A stretch of 64,000 nucleotides of DNA from Alphaproteobacteria bacterium (GTDB taxonomy: Bacteria; Myxococcota_A; UBA796; UBA2385). Below are positions 7,968-15,898 of this stretch, piece by piece. Position 1 is the first letter of the stretch, and every line of letters begins with the position of its first letter. Position numbers and translations under genes: made by a program. The notes beneath the pieces were generated by a model, which had not been told where the DNA came from, ran no database searches, and was given only the letters and a program-made list of their open reading frames with translations. Location of the stretch: the NCBI GenBank assembly GCA_020632755.1, contig JACKEY010000014.1, forward strand, positions 62,001 to 126,000. Direction: 5' to 3'.

Positions 7968-9098
7968 ATGGCGTGGGCCCAGCGGCAGTCGACCTCGCAG
8001 CAGACCAACGCGCGGCAGCCGACGCGGCGTGGCGACCAGGACCCGGCGGCCCTGTTCGAGGATCCCGGCTACGGCATCCTGCCGCGCTCGGCGGTGGCGT
8101 CGGCGGTCGCGTGGAACAACAGCCGCCAGCTGGAGCACCTGCCGACGGTGCTGTCGGCCTTCGGGCTGTCCGCCCGCGAGCAGTTCGACGAAGAGGTGGT
8201 GCAGCGCATCGCCGAGTTCCAGCAGAACTTCTACCGCCGCGAGAACACCGGCGGGGTCGACGGCAAGCTGGGCAGCGGCACCCGCCAGCTGTTGGAGTCG
8301 TACTACCACTCCGTCGACGCCGGCGAGGTCGACGCCACCGGCCTGTGGCCGCCCGACGGCGCGAGCGTCGAGCAGCAGTTCGAGCACTGGGCCGCCCTGG
8401 CCGCCCTCTTCGGACACACCATCCGCAACGACGAGCCGCTGCTCATCGGCCTGCGCGGCGTGCTGGAGCTGTCCGGGGCCACCCACGCCTCGCAGTCGAT
8501 CAACGCCTACGACGACACCTTCGTGCTGCTGGTGCGCTCGTCCGACGGCGTCGGCGTGCGCACCTTCGCGGGCGCCACCCACGCCTACCAGGGCAGCTCG
8601 GACCTGTCGCCGAACGCCGATGGCCGCGGCGGTGGGGACGTCGGGTCGGTGCGCCCCACCCACGACGGTGAGAGCTACACGCTGCAGCAGCGCGGCGACT
8701 ACCACGGCCGCACCAGCCTGGGCGTGCAGAGCGACCCGACCGAGTGGGGCCTGGGCACCACCCCCAGCTGGTGGGCGCTCGGCCACGTGCCCGTCCACCG
8801 CGACACGAACCACGACCGCACCATCTCCGGCCAGGAAGAAGCCGCCAGCGAGAGCCGCACCCGCGGCGACCAGGTCGCCAACGGCATGGGCGACTTCGGC
8901 ACGGTGGTCTGGTTCCACCCCGGCTTCACCGAGCAGACCGACACCGGCCGGCCCTTTGCCAGCATCGGCTGCCTGACCGCCCGGCTCGAAGACGTCGACA
9001 AGCTCGACGACGTGGCCGACGTCTACGGCGACATCAAGATGCTGGTGATCGAGGCGCCCGAAGCCGTCGCCCGGCTGGGCGCCCGCCGGGGCGGCTGA
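7968..9098 (+). CDS. Uncharacterised protein with peptidoglycan-binding-like N-terminal half
   Basis: A 376-residue protein. An N-terminal tail rich in Gln, Thr and Arg (AQRQSTSQQTNARQPTRR) has no signal peptide. Residues about 35-110 (VLSAFGLSAREQFDEEVVQRIAEFQ and GVDGKLGSGTRQLL) resemble the PG_binding_1 fold. The C-terminal half holds HPGF and SIGCLTARLED, reminiscent of the His and Ser-x-Gly-Cys patches of L,D-transpeptidase-like domains, but I cannot assign it. Start: ATG at 7968 has GGGAG six bases upstream; an in-frame ATG at 7944 lacks one and overlaps the -10. The Gln/Thr-rich, signal-less N-terminus recalls cargo proteins of contractile injection or polymorphic-toxin loci (weak inference). 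Confidence 0.6.
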   Translation: MAWAQRQSTSQQTNARQPTRRGDQDPAALFEDPGYGILPRSAVASAVAWNNSRQLEHLPTVLSAFGLSAREQFDEEVVQRIAEFQQNFYRRENTGGVDGKLGSGTRQLLESYYHSVDAGEVDATGLWPPDGASVEQQFEHWAALAALFGHTIRNDEPLLIGLRGVLELSGATHASQSINAYDDTFVLLVRSSDGVGVRTFAGATHAYQGSSDLSPNADGRGGGDVGSVRPTHDGESYTLQQRGDYHGRTSLGVQSDPTEWGLGTTPSWWALGHVPVHRDTNHDRTISGQEEAASESRTRGDQVANGMGDFGTVVWFHPGFTEQTDTGRPFASIGCLTARLEDVDKLDDVADVYGDIKMLVIEAPEAVARLGARRGG

Positions 9099-9110
9099 CC
9101 CGGCGCGCAG

Positions 9111-9686
9111 TCAGCGCTGATCCGGCCGCGGCACGACGTCGTCGGCCGCCAGTGGGCCCTCGCGGACCAGCACCCAGTAGTCGGTGATCGGCACGGCCAT
9201 GCCGGCGACGTGGAAGACCTCCCAGCCCAGCAGCAGCTCGCTGCTGCCCTCGTTGATGGTCACGAGCGGGCAGTAGCCGGCGTTGGCCGGGAAGTCCCAC
9301 CAGGCGTTGCCGGCGGTCCGGTAGTCCAGGTAGTGCCCGCCGGTCCAGCCGCGGGGGAAGGCCATGCCAGCGGCGGGCCGGACCTCGTAGTGGCCGAAGG
9401 TCAGCGGTACGCCCTTGCCATCGCGCTTGGGCGGCGGGGGGGCGTCCCAGCCGACCTGCTCGACCTTGACGTTCCAGCCCCGCAGCACGCCGGTCGCGGG
9501 GTCGCGGTGGAAGGTCTTGCGGAAGGACTTCCACATCAGCTTGTGGAACCACGACGGCATGGACAGATCGATGCCGGTGTAGCTGTGGTCGGCGATGGCA
9601 TCGACGTCCAGCGGCAGCCCACGGTCGACGATGGCGTGCAGCTCGCGGTTGGACAGGGTCAGGATCTGGTCGAGGGAGAGGGACAC
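9111..9686 (-). CDS. Conserved hypothetical protein, last gene of the GMC oxidoreductase operon
   Basis: A 191-residue protein I do not recognise. It has several aromatic and basic stretches (SWFHKLMWKSFRKTFHRD, GWTGGHYLDYRTAGNAWWDF) and no signal peptide or membrane segment. Start chosen: GTG at 9686 with GAGGT five bases upstream; the frame runs open further back but overlaps the oxidoreductase. It begins 41 bases after the GMC oxidoreductase stop on the same strand, so it is probably cotranscribed and under the GntR-type regulator. A role linked to the oxidoreductase substrate, for instance lipid or sterol handling, is possible but unsupported by any motif. Confidence 0.6.
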   Translation of the reverse strand: MSLSLDQILTLSNRELHAIVDRGLPLDVDAIADHSYTGIDLSMPSWFHKLMWKSFRKTFHRDPATGVLRGWNVKVEQVGWDAPPPPKRDGKGVPLTFGHYEVRPAAGMAFPRGWTGGHYLDYRTAGNAWWDFPANAGYCPLVTINEGSSELLLGWEVFHVAGMAVPITDYWVLVREGPLAADDVVPRPDQR

Positions 9687-9727
9687 GGGGACCTCGTGGG
9701 CGAGCGGCAGGGGACGGACGGCGGGGG

Positions 9728-11236
9728 TCAGGCGGCGGGGGAGGCCGCGGCCAGGACGGAGCGGGCACAGAGGGACGCCAGGGCCATGATGGAGACCTGG
9801 GGGTTCACGCCGGTGTTGGAGGGGAAGACGCTGGAGTCGGCGACGTAGAGCCCGGGCAGGCCGTGGTGGCGGAAGTCGGGCCGCACCACGCTGCGCAGGG
9901 GATCGCTGCCCATCCGGCAGGTGCCGAACAGGTGGGTCATGACGGGGCGGAAGGCCGAGGCGCGGCGCGGGCCGTCGCGCTCGAGGGCGACGAGGTCCTG
10001 CAGGGAGGAGGTATGGGCCGGCGCCCCCCGCACGCCGGGGGACACGTGCTCGGCGCCGGCGGCCAGCATCATCTCGCCGAGCACGCGCAGGCCTCGCCGC
10101 AGCTGCTGGATGTCCCACGGCGTCAGGCTGTAGGTCACGACGGTACGGCCGAGCAGCGACCGCACGCGGCCACGGGCCCGGGCGCGCAGGGCCACGCCCC
10201 AGGTCGCTTCGTGGGCCAGGTCGGCGATGGCGGCGGCCAGCGGGCGGCCGACGGCCGGGATGCGGGCCGCCATGATCGCGTGGCCGTAGCCGAGCGCCTC
10301 GAACTTCAGCCCCTCGTGGCGCAGGCCCGTGACCTCGTGCCCCTGGGTGGCGCCGGTCCACATGCGCACCGGCTCGGCGAACCGGCCGGACAGGGACAGG
10401 CCGGGGTGGGCGGCGAAGCCCTCGCCGGTCGCCGGGCTGCCGATGCCGCTCTGCAGCAGCAGCACGGGGGTCTGCACGGCGCTGGCGGCCAGCACGACGG
10501 CGTGGCGGGCCTGGATGCGGACCTCGGCGCCGCCGTCGGTGCGTGCCCGGATCCCGACGGCGCGGCCGCCGGCCTGCTCGATGGCTCGCACGGTGGTGCC
10601 GGTCAGCAGCCGCGCGCCGGCGGCTTCGGCGTCCTGCAGCAGGGTGCGGTCGACCGAGCGCTTGTGGCCGGCGGGGCAGCCCTGCATGCAGCGGCCGAGC
10701 CCCTCGCAGCCGACGACGTTGCGGCGGATCGGCCGGTGGTCCAGGCCGAGCGCCTCGGCCCCGCGGGCCATCAGCTCGTTGTTGGGGCCGGCGATCGCCG
10801 GGTCGGTCGGCCGGACGTCCAGCCGCGCCTCGACCTCGTCGGTCTCCTTCTCGACCCGCTCCCAGGGGATGGCGTCGCCGAGCGCGGGATCGGCGGCGAC
10901 CCACTCCTCCCAGACGTCCCGCGGCAGCCGCCAGCAGATGGCCCCGTTGATCGGCGAGGTGCCGCCCACCATGCGCCCCTGGACGTAGGGGATGGGCGCG
11001 CTGCCGACGACCACCGACGAGCCCAGGTCCCGGTAGGTCGCTGCCATGGCCGAGAAGGCCGGCCGGGCGAACTGCGTGGGCGCCACGCGGTGCCCGGCCT
11101 CGACCACGACGACCGCCGCGCCCGCGGTGGCCAGCCGCCGCGCCACCGCCGAGCCCGCGGGGCCGCTGCCCACGACCACGACGTCGCAGTCGAGCGACAG
11201 CGGCGTGCGGATGCTGCGGCCGTCCAGGGCGCTCAT
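9728..11236 (-). CDS. GMC-family FAD-dependent oxidoreductase
   Basis: A 502-residue flavoprotein of the GMC (glucose-methanol-choline) family. The FAD-binding GxGxxG is VVVGSGPAGSAVARRL near residues 19-34; GRMVGGTSPINGAICWRLP near residues 86-104 is the second FAD-contact motif; the C-terminal signature runs GTCRMGSDPLRS to GLYVADSSVFPSNTGVNPQ. GCPAGHKRSVDRTLL is typical of the alcohol-oxidase/sterol-oxidase-like subgroup. No twin-arginine signal is seen, so it is probably cytoplasmic or bound to the membrane through its partner. The ATG overlaps the stop of the small membrane protein upstream. Substrate class is likely an alcohol, possibly long-chain or sterol (inference). Confidence 0.9.
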   Translation of the reverse strand: MSALDGRSIRTPLSLDCDVVVVGSGPAGSAVARRLATAGAAVVVVEAGHRVAPTQFARPAFSAMAATYRDLGSSVVVGSAPIPYVQGRMVGGTSPINGAICWRLPRDVWEEWVAADPALGDAIPWERVEKETDEVEARLDVRPTDPAIAGPNNELMARGAEALGLDHRPIRRNVVGCEGLGRCMQGCPAGHKRSVDRTLLQDAEAAGARLLTGTTVRAIEQAGGRAVGIRARTDGGAEVRIQARHAVVLAASAVQTPVLLLQSGIGSPATGEGFAAHPGLSLSGRFAEPVRMWTGATQGHEVTGLRHEGLKFEALGYGHAIMAARIPAVGRPLAAAIADLAHEATWGVALRARARGRVRSLLGRTVVTYSLTPWDIQQLRRGLRVLGEMMLAAGAEHVSPGVRGAPAHTSSLQDLVALERDGPRRASAFRPVMTHLFGTCRMGSDPLRSVVRPDFRHHGLPGLYVADSSVFPSNTGVNPQVSIMALASLCARSVLAAASPAA

Positions 11237-11580
11237 CGGCGCGCCATGGCGGCCTGGACGCCGTCGTCGTCGAAGTAGGCCAGGCAGGCGACCAGTCGCG
11301 CCACCTCGAGCAGATCGCGGCACAGGGGCAGGCGGTCCGCCCGCTGGAGCACGGCGTCCCGGCCGTCGGCGTCGAGGGTCGCCAGGCGGCGCCCCCGCAG
11401 CAGCAGCGGCAGCACGGTGCCGACCACCACGGTGCAGAGCGCCAGCCCGGCCCGCAGGTGCCAGGGCGCCGCGGCCTGGAATCGAGGCCAGAAGCCCCGC
11501 AGATCCAGGTCGCCCAGGGCCGGCAGCCCGTCGCCCGGGGCGGGGATCATCGCGGTGATCAGCGCGTCCCTGGCGTTCAT
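11233..11580 (-). CDS. Small membrane-associated partner of the GMC oxidoreductase
   Basis: A 115-residue protein with one hydrophobic segment (AGLALCTVVVGTVLPLLL, about residues 36-53) and a C-terminal part rich in Arg, Leu and Asp (RADRLPLCRDLLEVARLVACLAYFDD). It overlaps both neighbours by ATGA: its ATG with the GntR gene stop and its stop with the oxidoreductase ATG. This tight coupling and its size resemble the small N-terminal helical region found fused to long-chain alcohol oxidases in other organisms, here encoded separately (inference). It could anchor the oxidoreductase to the membrane. Confidence 0.65.
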   Translation of the reverse strand: MNARDALITAMIPAPGDGLPALGDLDLRGFWPRFQAAAPWHLRAGLALCTVVVGTVLPLLLRGRRLATLDADGRDAVLQRADRLPLCRDLLEVARLVACLAYFDDDGVQAAMARR

Positions 11581-12296
11581 GGGGGGGCCTTCGCGGCAGC
11601 CCGCAGCCCGTCGGCGAAGCGCTGCACGGTGCGCGCGTCCTGGGCGGCGATGACCGCGTCCAGCGCAGCGGCGTCGCCGCCCTCGGCCAGGGTGGTCAGC
11701 AGCGCCTGCATGGTGGCGACGTTCTCGGCGGGGTCGGCGTACATCGCCCGGGCGACCTCCGGCAGCTCGTCGAGCACGGCGGCCAGGGTGTTGAGCAGGG
11801 TGAGGGCCACGCGGTTGGGCGTGCCGCGGATCAGCGCGCGGGCGAAGGCCAGGTCGGCCCGGCGTACCGCGTCGAGGTCGGTGGGAGCGGCCCCGGCGAC
11901 GGCCAGCGCGGTGTCGGCCAGCGCGGGAAGGCGCGCCAGGACGTCGGCCCGGTGGCGGGCCAGCAGCCGCGCCGCCAGCGCCCGCCGCAGCTCCAGGAAG
12001 TCGGCGAGCAGCCCGGTGGCGTGGTCCACGTCGTCCCGCGTGGCGTCGAGCCAGGCCGGTAGCAGCGACAGGCCGCCGACCTCCCACGGGTCGTTGACCA
12101 GCAGCCCGCTGCCCTGGCGGGCGGTGACCAGCCCCCGGGTCTGCAGCCGCTCGATGACCCGCTGGATGGTGGCGGCGCTCAGGCCGTGGGTCGCCGCGAG
12201 CTCCCGCACGGTGGGCAGGCGGTCGCCGGGTGCGTGCTCGCCCCGCAGGATCTGCCGGGTCAGGCGGCGCTCGAGCTCGGCGGGGGCGGTGGTCAT
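11577..12296 (-). CDS. GntR-family transcriptional regulator
   Basis: A 239-residue regulator. The N-terminal winged helix-turn-helix spans about residues 8-70 (GDRLPTVRELAATHGLS, TIQRVIERLQTRGLVTARQG), with an all-helical FadR/FCD-like effector domain behind it (residues 90-235). It is the first gene of a four-gene operon. The start codon follows TACACA by six bases with no Shine-Dalgarno, and a perfect palindrome ATTGTG-N3-CACAAT covers that hexamer, so autorepression is likely. Effector unknown; in FCD-type GntR proteins it is often a carboxylic acid or metal-bound metabolite. Confidence 0.9.
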   Translation of the reverse strand: MTTAPAELERRLTRQILRGEHAPGDRLPTVRELAATHGLSAATIQRVIERLQTRGLVTARQGSGLLVNDPWEVGGLSLLPAWLDATRDDVDHATGLLADFLELRRALAARLLARHRADVLARLPALADTALAVAGAAPTDLDAVRRADLAFARALIRGTPNRVALTLLNTLAAVLDELPEVARAMYADPAENVATMQALLTTLAEGGDAAALDAVIAAQDARTVQRFADGLRAAAKAPP

Positions 12297-12300
12297 GTTG

Positions 12301-12315
12301 ATTGTGTAGCACAAT
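12301..12315. promoter_or_regulatory. Putative GntR operator overlapping the leaderless -10
   Basis: ATTGTG-TAG-CACAAT is a perfect 6-bp inverted repeat in an A+T-rich spot of a G+C-rich region. On the minus strand it contains TACACA (12308-12303), six bases before the regulator's ATG at 12296. A bound dimer would block that promoter, and perhaps affect the divergent gene at 12372. Confidence 0.7.
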
Positions 12316-12347
12316 ATTCGCCGGCCGGCCGCCACCCGCCCGGCTGC

Positions 12348-12353
12348 TACGCT
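12348..12353 (+). promoter_or_regulatory. -10-like hexamer TACGCT
   Basis: TACGCT lies 18 bases before the ATG at 12372, giving room for a short leader with GAGG. It sits 33 bases from the GntR-type palindrome. Confidence 0.4.
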
Positions 12354-12371
12354 CCGGACCGCGAGGCCGAC

Positions 12372-12806
12372 ATGGACTGGGAGCTGCTCTACACCCTGGC
12401 GAACGGGCTGGCGGTCGTCGCCTGGCTGCCGCTGTTCATCGCGCCACGGGCGGCCCTGACCGAGCGCTACGCCGGCACACCGCTGGTCCCGCTCGGCTTC
12501 GCGCTGGTCTACGCGGCCCTGGTCGGCCTGATGTTCGCGGGCGACGGCGGCGGCGGCATGGACAGCCTGGCGTCGCTGCGGCGCGGCTTCTCGTCGGACC
12601 CGGTGCTGCTGCTGGCCTGGGTCCACTACCTGTGCTTCGACCTGATGATCGGCTTCTGGGAGCTGCGGGACAGCCGCCGGCTGGGCATCCACCCCTGGTT
12701 GCTGCGGCCCTGCCTGTTCCTGACGCTGATGCTGGGACCGCTCGGACTGCTGCTCTACATGGGGGTCCGGGTCGGCAGCGGCCACGGCATCCGCTTCTCG
12801 CGCTGA
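12372..12806 (+). CDS. ABA4-like (DUF4281) membrane protein
   Basis: A 144-residue protein with about four hydrophobic segments. The family signature is clear: a short first helix followed by APRA, VHYLCFDLMIGFWELRDSRR in the middle and LRPCLFLTLMLGPLGLLLYM at the end, as in ABA4-like proteins. Plant ABA4 is linked to neoxanthin formation; the bacterial members have no established function, though a carotenoid or quinone link is often supposed. It is divergent from the GntR regulator and convergent with the cupin/HemF-like gene, six bases apart. Confidence 0.8.
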   Translation: MDWELLYTLANGLAVVAWLPLFIAPRAALTERYAGTPLVPLGFALVYAALVGLMFAGDGGGGMDSLASLRRGFSSDPVLLLAWVHYLCFDLMIGFWELRDSRRLGIHPWLLRPCLFLTLMLGPLGLLLYMGVRVGSGHGIRFSR

Positions 12807-12812
12807 GCGCGG

Positions 12813-14678
12813 CTACCGGTGGTTCTGGACCGTGGGCGGCAGCACGTCGCCGCGGGCCTGCAGGGCGAGGGCGTCGGGATGGGCGCGGTAGTGCGCGCGC
12901 ACGGCCCGGGCCAGGGCGCGCTTGACGTCGACGGTGACGGGGGAGGGGGAGGCGCCGGGGAGGGCGTCGACGAGCGCGTGGACCAGGCGGTCCTGGGGAG
13001 CCGGGCAGCGCGCGGCCCACGAGGCGAGCAGGTCGCGGTCCACGTGGCTCGGTAGCGAGCCCAGGATGCCGACGTCGTTGTCGCCGTGGACCATCAGCCC
13101 CGACGTGGTGCCGCGGTCCAGGGTCAGCACCTGGAACAGGTAGAGCGTGTGGTAGTGCAGCTGCACGCGGCGCTCTCCGGCGGTCGGCGGGCCGTGCTGG
13201 TCCAGCGCGGCGGCCACCAGCCGGGCGTAGGTGTCGATGGCGGCGGTCTCGACGCGCCGGGCCAGCGCCAGGTCGGCGTCGAAGTCGCCGCTGTCGTGGC
13301 CTTCCATGTAGAAGTGCGCGACGCCGCGGGTGCGGCCCAGCGCCGGGATCGCGAAGTAGCGGTCGCCCTGGGCCTCGGCGGCCGCGGCATGGGGGCCTGC
13401 AGCGGCCCGCAGGGCGTCGCGGAACGTGGCGGTGGCGGCTTCGTCGGGGTGGCTTGGGTTCAGGTCCGCCATGATCCGCCAGGTCGCGGTCCCATCCTTC
13501 AGGGCGGTCCAGCTGGTGTGGATGTGCATGCTCGGCGCGCGCGGGTGCCGCGGGTGCACGATGGACGACAGGGCGGTGGCCGACGCCAGCGCGCGGTCGG
13601 GCAGGTCGTCGTAGTGCACCTGGGACACGTTGACGGACGCCCGGTCGAAGGCCTCGCCCTCGGCCGCCTGCAGCCGGGTGCCGCCCCCGTGGCGGCCGCC
13701 GTCCCGCTGCCAGGACACGGCGTCGAAGCGCGCCCCCGGCACCGCGGCGCACAGCCGGTCGACCAGCCGCGCCTGCAGCGCCTCGACCAGGGCCAGGGCG
13801 GCCTCCCGGTGCGCTCCGTCGGCCGGGACGCCCCGGTCGCGCGGGACCGCGGGCCGCGTCCACCGCCGGCAGGTCGGCGTCTCGTCCGCGAGACCCGCCG
13901 CCTCCTCGACCAGCGCCTCCTCCTCGCCCGGCACCGGCAGGGTCAGGACGGACAGGGCGACCGTGTCGGCGCCCCACGCCGCCAACAGCCGGCCCTCCCG
14001 GACCACGCCGACCCCGACCAGCGGATCCCCCGCGCTCGTCCAGGACAGCGACAGGCACTCGCCCTGCGGCGCGATCGCCAGCGTGTAGACCGGGCCCGCC
14101 GGGTTGCCGTCGGCGTCGGTGTACTGGATCTCGAAGCTGCCGACGAAGTCCCCCGGGTCGCCGTCGATGCGGGTCGCCGCGCCGCCGCCGGGAAGGGTCG
14201 GCGCCAGGGCCGCGTCCGCCCAGCTCGCGACCAGCCCGCCGTCGGCGTCCAGGGCGTAGGCGACGACGCCGGCGTCCAGATCGGGCGCCGTCCGGGCGCA
14301 GACCATCCGGCCGTCGATGCCCAGCGCGACCCCGGCCTGGGGCACCCCGTCGACCAGCCAGCGGCCCCGCCAGACCCGGGCGGGCTGGCCGTCGGCCAGG
14401 GTGATGCCCAGCCGATCGACCCCCCGCTCCCAGGGGCCGTCCAGCGGGGGGCCCCGGCGCGCGACCCGCACCCGCAGGTCCGCCCCCGACAGGCTGTGCG
14501 CTTCACCGGGCGCGACGTGCAGCAGATCGCCCGGCCCGATGGCCAGGGTCTGGAGCGGCAGGGACAGGCTGCCGCTGCCCTCGACCACCACGTACAGCTC
14601 GGCGCGCGGGTGGGCGTCCTGGTCGTCCGGCTGGGACAGGGGCAGCCAGTGGCTGCGCTCGTGGCGGGGAGTGGGCAT
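12813..14678 (-). CDS. Three-domain protein: cupin, beta-barrel-like middle domain, divergent HemF-like domain
   Basis: A 621-residue protein. Residues about 5-85 form a cupin (ELYVVVEGSGSLSLP, IGPGDLLHVAPGEAHSL). Residues about 110-250 form a beta-rich domain (GSFEIQYTDADGNPAGPVYT, GVGVVREGRLLAAWG). Residues about 310-615 match aerobic coproporphyrinogen III oxidase in order: HGGGTRLQ, FDRASVNVSQVH, SIVHPRHPRAPSMHIHTSW, MADLNPSHPDE, YFAIPALGRTRGVAHFYME and DRGTTSGLMVHGDNDVGILG. True HemF has LTPYY and a more conserved His set, so this is a diverged paralogue. Ordinary HemF is about 300 residues with no cupin. Start: ATG at 14678. Activity on coproporphyrinogen is uncertain. Confidence 0.75.
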   Translation of the reverse strand: MPTPRHERSHWLPLSQPDDQDAHPRAELYVVVEGSGSLSLPLQTLAIGPGDLLHVAPGEAHSLSGADLRVRVARRGPPLDGPWERGVDRLGITLADGQPARVWRGRWLVDGVPQAGVALGIDGRMVCARTAPDLDAGVVAYALDADGGLVASWADAALAPTLPGGGAATRIDGDPGDFVGSFEIQYTDADGNPAGPVYTLAIAPQGECLSLSWTSAGDPLVGVGVVREGRLLAAWGADTVALSVLTLPVPGEEEALVEEAAGLADETPTCRRWTRPAVPRDRGVPADGAHREAALALVEALQARLVDRLCAAVPGARFDAVSWQRDGGRHGGGTRLQAAEGEAFDRASVNVSQVHYDDLPDRALASATALSSIVHPRHPRAPSMHIHTSWTALKDGTATWRIMADLNPSHPDEAATATFRDALRAAAGPHAAAAEAQGDRYFAIPALGRTRGVAHFYMEGHDSGDFDADLALARRVETAAIDTYARLVAAALDQHGPPTAGERRVQLHYHTLYLFQVLTLDRGTTSGLMVHGDNDVGILGSLPSHVDRDLLASWAARCPAPQDRLVHALVDALPGASPSPVTVDVKRALARAVRAHYRAHPDALALQARGDVLPPTVQNHR

Positions 14679-14761
14679 GGGGGCTCTCGGAGGAAGCGCG
14701 GAGGAGACCCGCCGGACGGCGCCGCGGGCGGCAGGAACGTCGCGCCGCGCGGTGGACAGCA

Positions 14762-14767
14762 TAGGAC
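14762..14767 (+). promoter_or_regulatory. Leaderless-type -10 hexamer TAGGAC
   Basis: TAGGAC is followed by six bases (GGGGCC) and the ATG at 14774. There is no separate Shine-Dalgarno. Confidence 0.5.
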
Positions 14768-14773
14768 GGGGCC

Positions 14774-15856
14774 ATGACCGACCTGTTCGCCCCGCTCGCC
14801 TTCGCCCGGGGGCCGGTGGCCCGCAACCGCCTCTGGCTCGCCCCCCTCACCAACGGCAGCAGCCACGACGATGGCGTGCTCTCCGACGTCGAGGCGGCGT
14901 GGCTGCGCTCCCGCTCGGCGGCCGGCTTCGGCGTCGTCGAGACCTGCGCGACCTTCCTGGCCCCCGAAGGCCAGGCCTGGCGCGGACAGCTCGGCCTGTG
15001 CACCGACGCCCACGAAGCCGCCGTCGGTCCGCTGGCCCGTGGCCTGGCCGCCGACGGCGCGCTGGGCATCGTCCAGCTGCACCACGGCGGCGCGCGTGCG
15101 TCCCAGGCCGTGTCCGGGCTGCCCACCTGGAGCGCCAGCCGGTGGGAGGAACCGGGCGACTTCGTGCCCCCGCGCGCGGCGACCGCCGCCGACCTCGATG
15201 CCGTCGTCGCCGCCCACCGGGACAGTGCCCTGCGCGCCGCCCGCGCCGGCTTCGCGGGCGTCGAGCTGCACGCCGCCCACGGCTACCTCCTGGGCCAGTT
15301 CCTCAGCGCCGTGCAGAACCCGCGGACCGACGGCTGGGGCGGCGATCTCGTCGGCCGCGCCCGCCTGCTGCGCACCTGCCTGCGGGCCGTGCGCGACGCC
15401 GTGCCCGACGACTTCCTGGTCGGCGTGCGCCTGTCGCCGGAACAAGGTGGCCAGGCCGTCGGGCTGGACCTGGATGAGAGCCTGCAGACCGCGGCCTGGA
15501 TGGTCGACGACGGTGCGGACTTCCTGCACGTGTCGCTGTGGGACGCCTTCCGGAACACCCGCAAGCGGCCCGAAGAGCACCCCCTGCCGCTGTTCCGACA
15601 GGCCGTCGGCGACCTGCCGCTGGTGGCCGCGGGCAAGATCTGGTCGCGGGCCGACGCCGACCGGGTGCTCGCGCTCGGCGCGGACTTCGTCGCCCTGGGC
15701 CGGGCCGCCATCTGCCACCGCGACTGGCCCACCGGCGCGCGGGACCCGGCCTTCGACCCTCGGCAGCCGCCCCTGTCGGAAGCGTGGCTGCGGGACCAGG
15801 GCGTGGGCGACGCCTTCCTGCAGTACCTGGCGCGGTTCGGGCTCGTCGGGGGCTGA
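14774..15856 (+). CDS. NADH:flavin oxidoreductase, Old Yellow Enzyme family
   Basis: A 360-residue TIM-barrel flavoprotein. N-terminal RNRLWLAPLTNGSS is the usual FMN-contact start. GIVQLHHGGARAS carries the QLxHxGR-like motif, and GVELHAAHGYLLGQFLS with NPRTDGWGG is the classic OYE substrate and FMN site (paired His residues, then R-x-D-x-x-G-G). The FMN phosphate site is AAGKIWSRADAD to FVALGRAAICH. It probably reduces activated alkenes. The next gene, yigZ, begins 42 bases on with its own promoter-like hexamer. Confidence 0.92.
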   Translation: MTDLFAPLAFARGPVARNRLWLAPLTNGSSHDDGVLSDVEAAWLRSRSAAGFGVVETCATFLAPEGQAWRGQLGLCTDAHEAAVGPLARGLAADGALGIVQLHHGGARASQAVSGLPTWSASRWEEPGDFVPPRAATAADLDAVVAAHRDSALRAARAGFAGVELHAAHGYLLGQFLSAVQNPRTDGWGGDLVGRARLLRTCLRAVRDAVPDDFLVGVRLSPEQGGQAVGLDLDESLQTAAWMVDDGADFLHVSLWDAFRNTRKRPEEHPLPLFRQAVGDLPLVAAGKIWSRADADRVLALGADFVALGRAAICHRDWPTGARDPAFDPRQPPLSEAWLRDQGVGDAFLQYLARFGLVGG

Positions 15857-15886
15857 CCTCGCACAGACCGCGCCGCTCCGCCGGCA

Positions 15887-15892
15887 TAGGTC
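15887..15892 (+). promoter_or_regulatory. Leaderless-type -10 hexamer TAGGTC
   Basis: TAGGTC is followed by six bases (CCCTCC) and the ATG of yigZ at 15899. No purine-rich ribosome site is present; the spacer is all pyrimidine. Confidence 0.55.
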
Positions 15893-15898
15893 CCCTCC

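Noticed and set aside
9111..9120. Palindrome TCAGCGCTGA over a stop codon
   Set aside because: Ten bases, no second copy noticed, and short G+C-rich palindromes are expected by chance in this composition.
12799..12811. CGCGCT-G-AGCGCG inverted repeat at the convergent stop region
   Set aside because: Very G+C-rich and short; no T-run, no recurrence noticed. Could be a weak hairpin but not supportable.
12813..14678. Calling this gene hemF
   Set aside because: Motif order matches HemF, but key residues and domain layout differ, so a standard coproporphyrinogen oxidase name is not justified.
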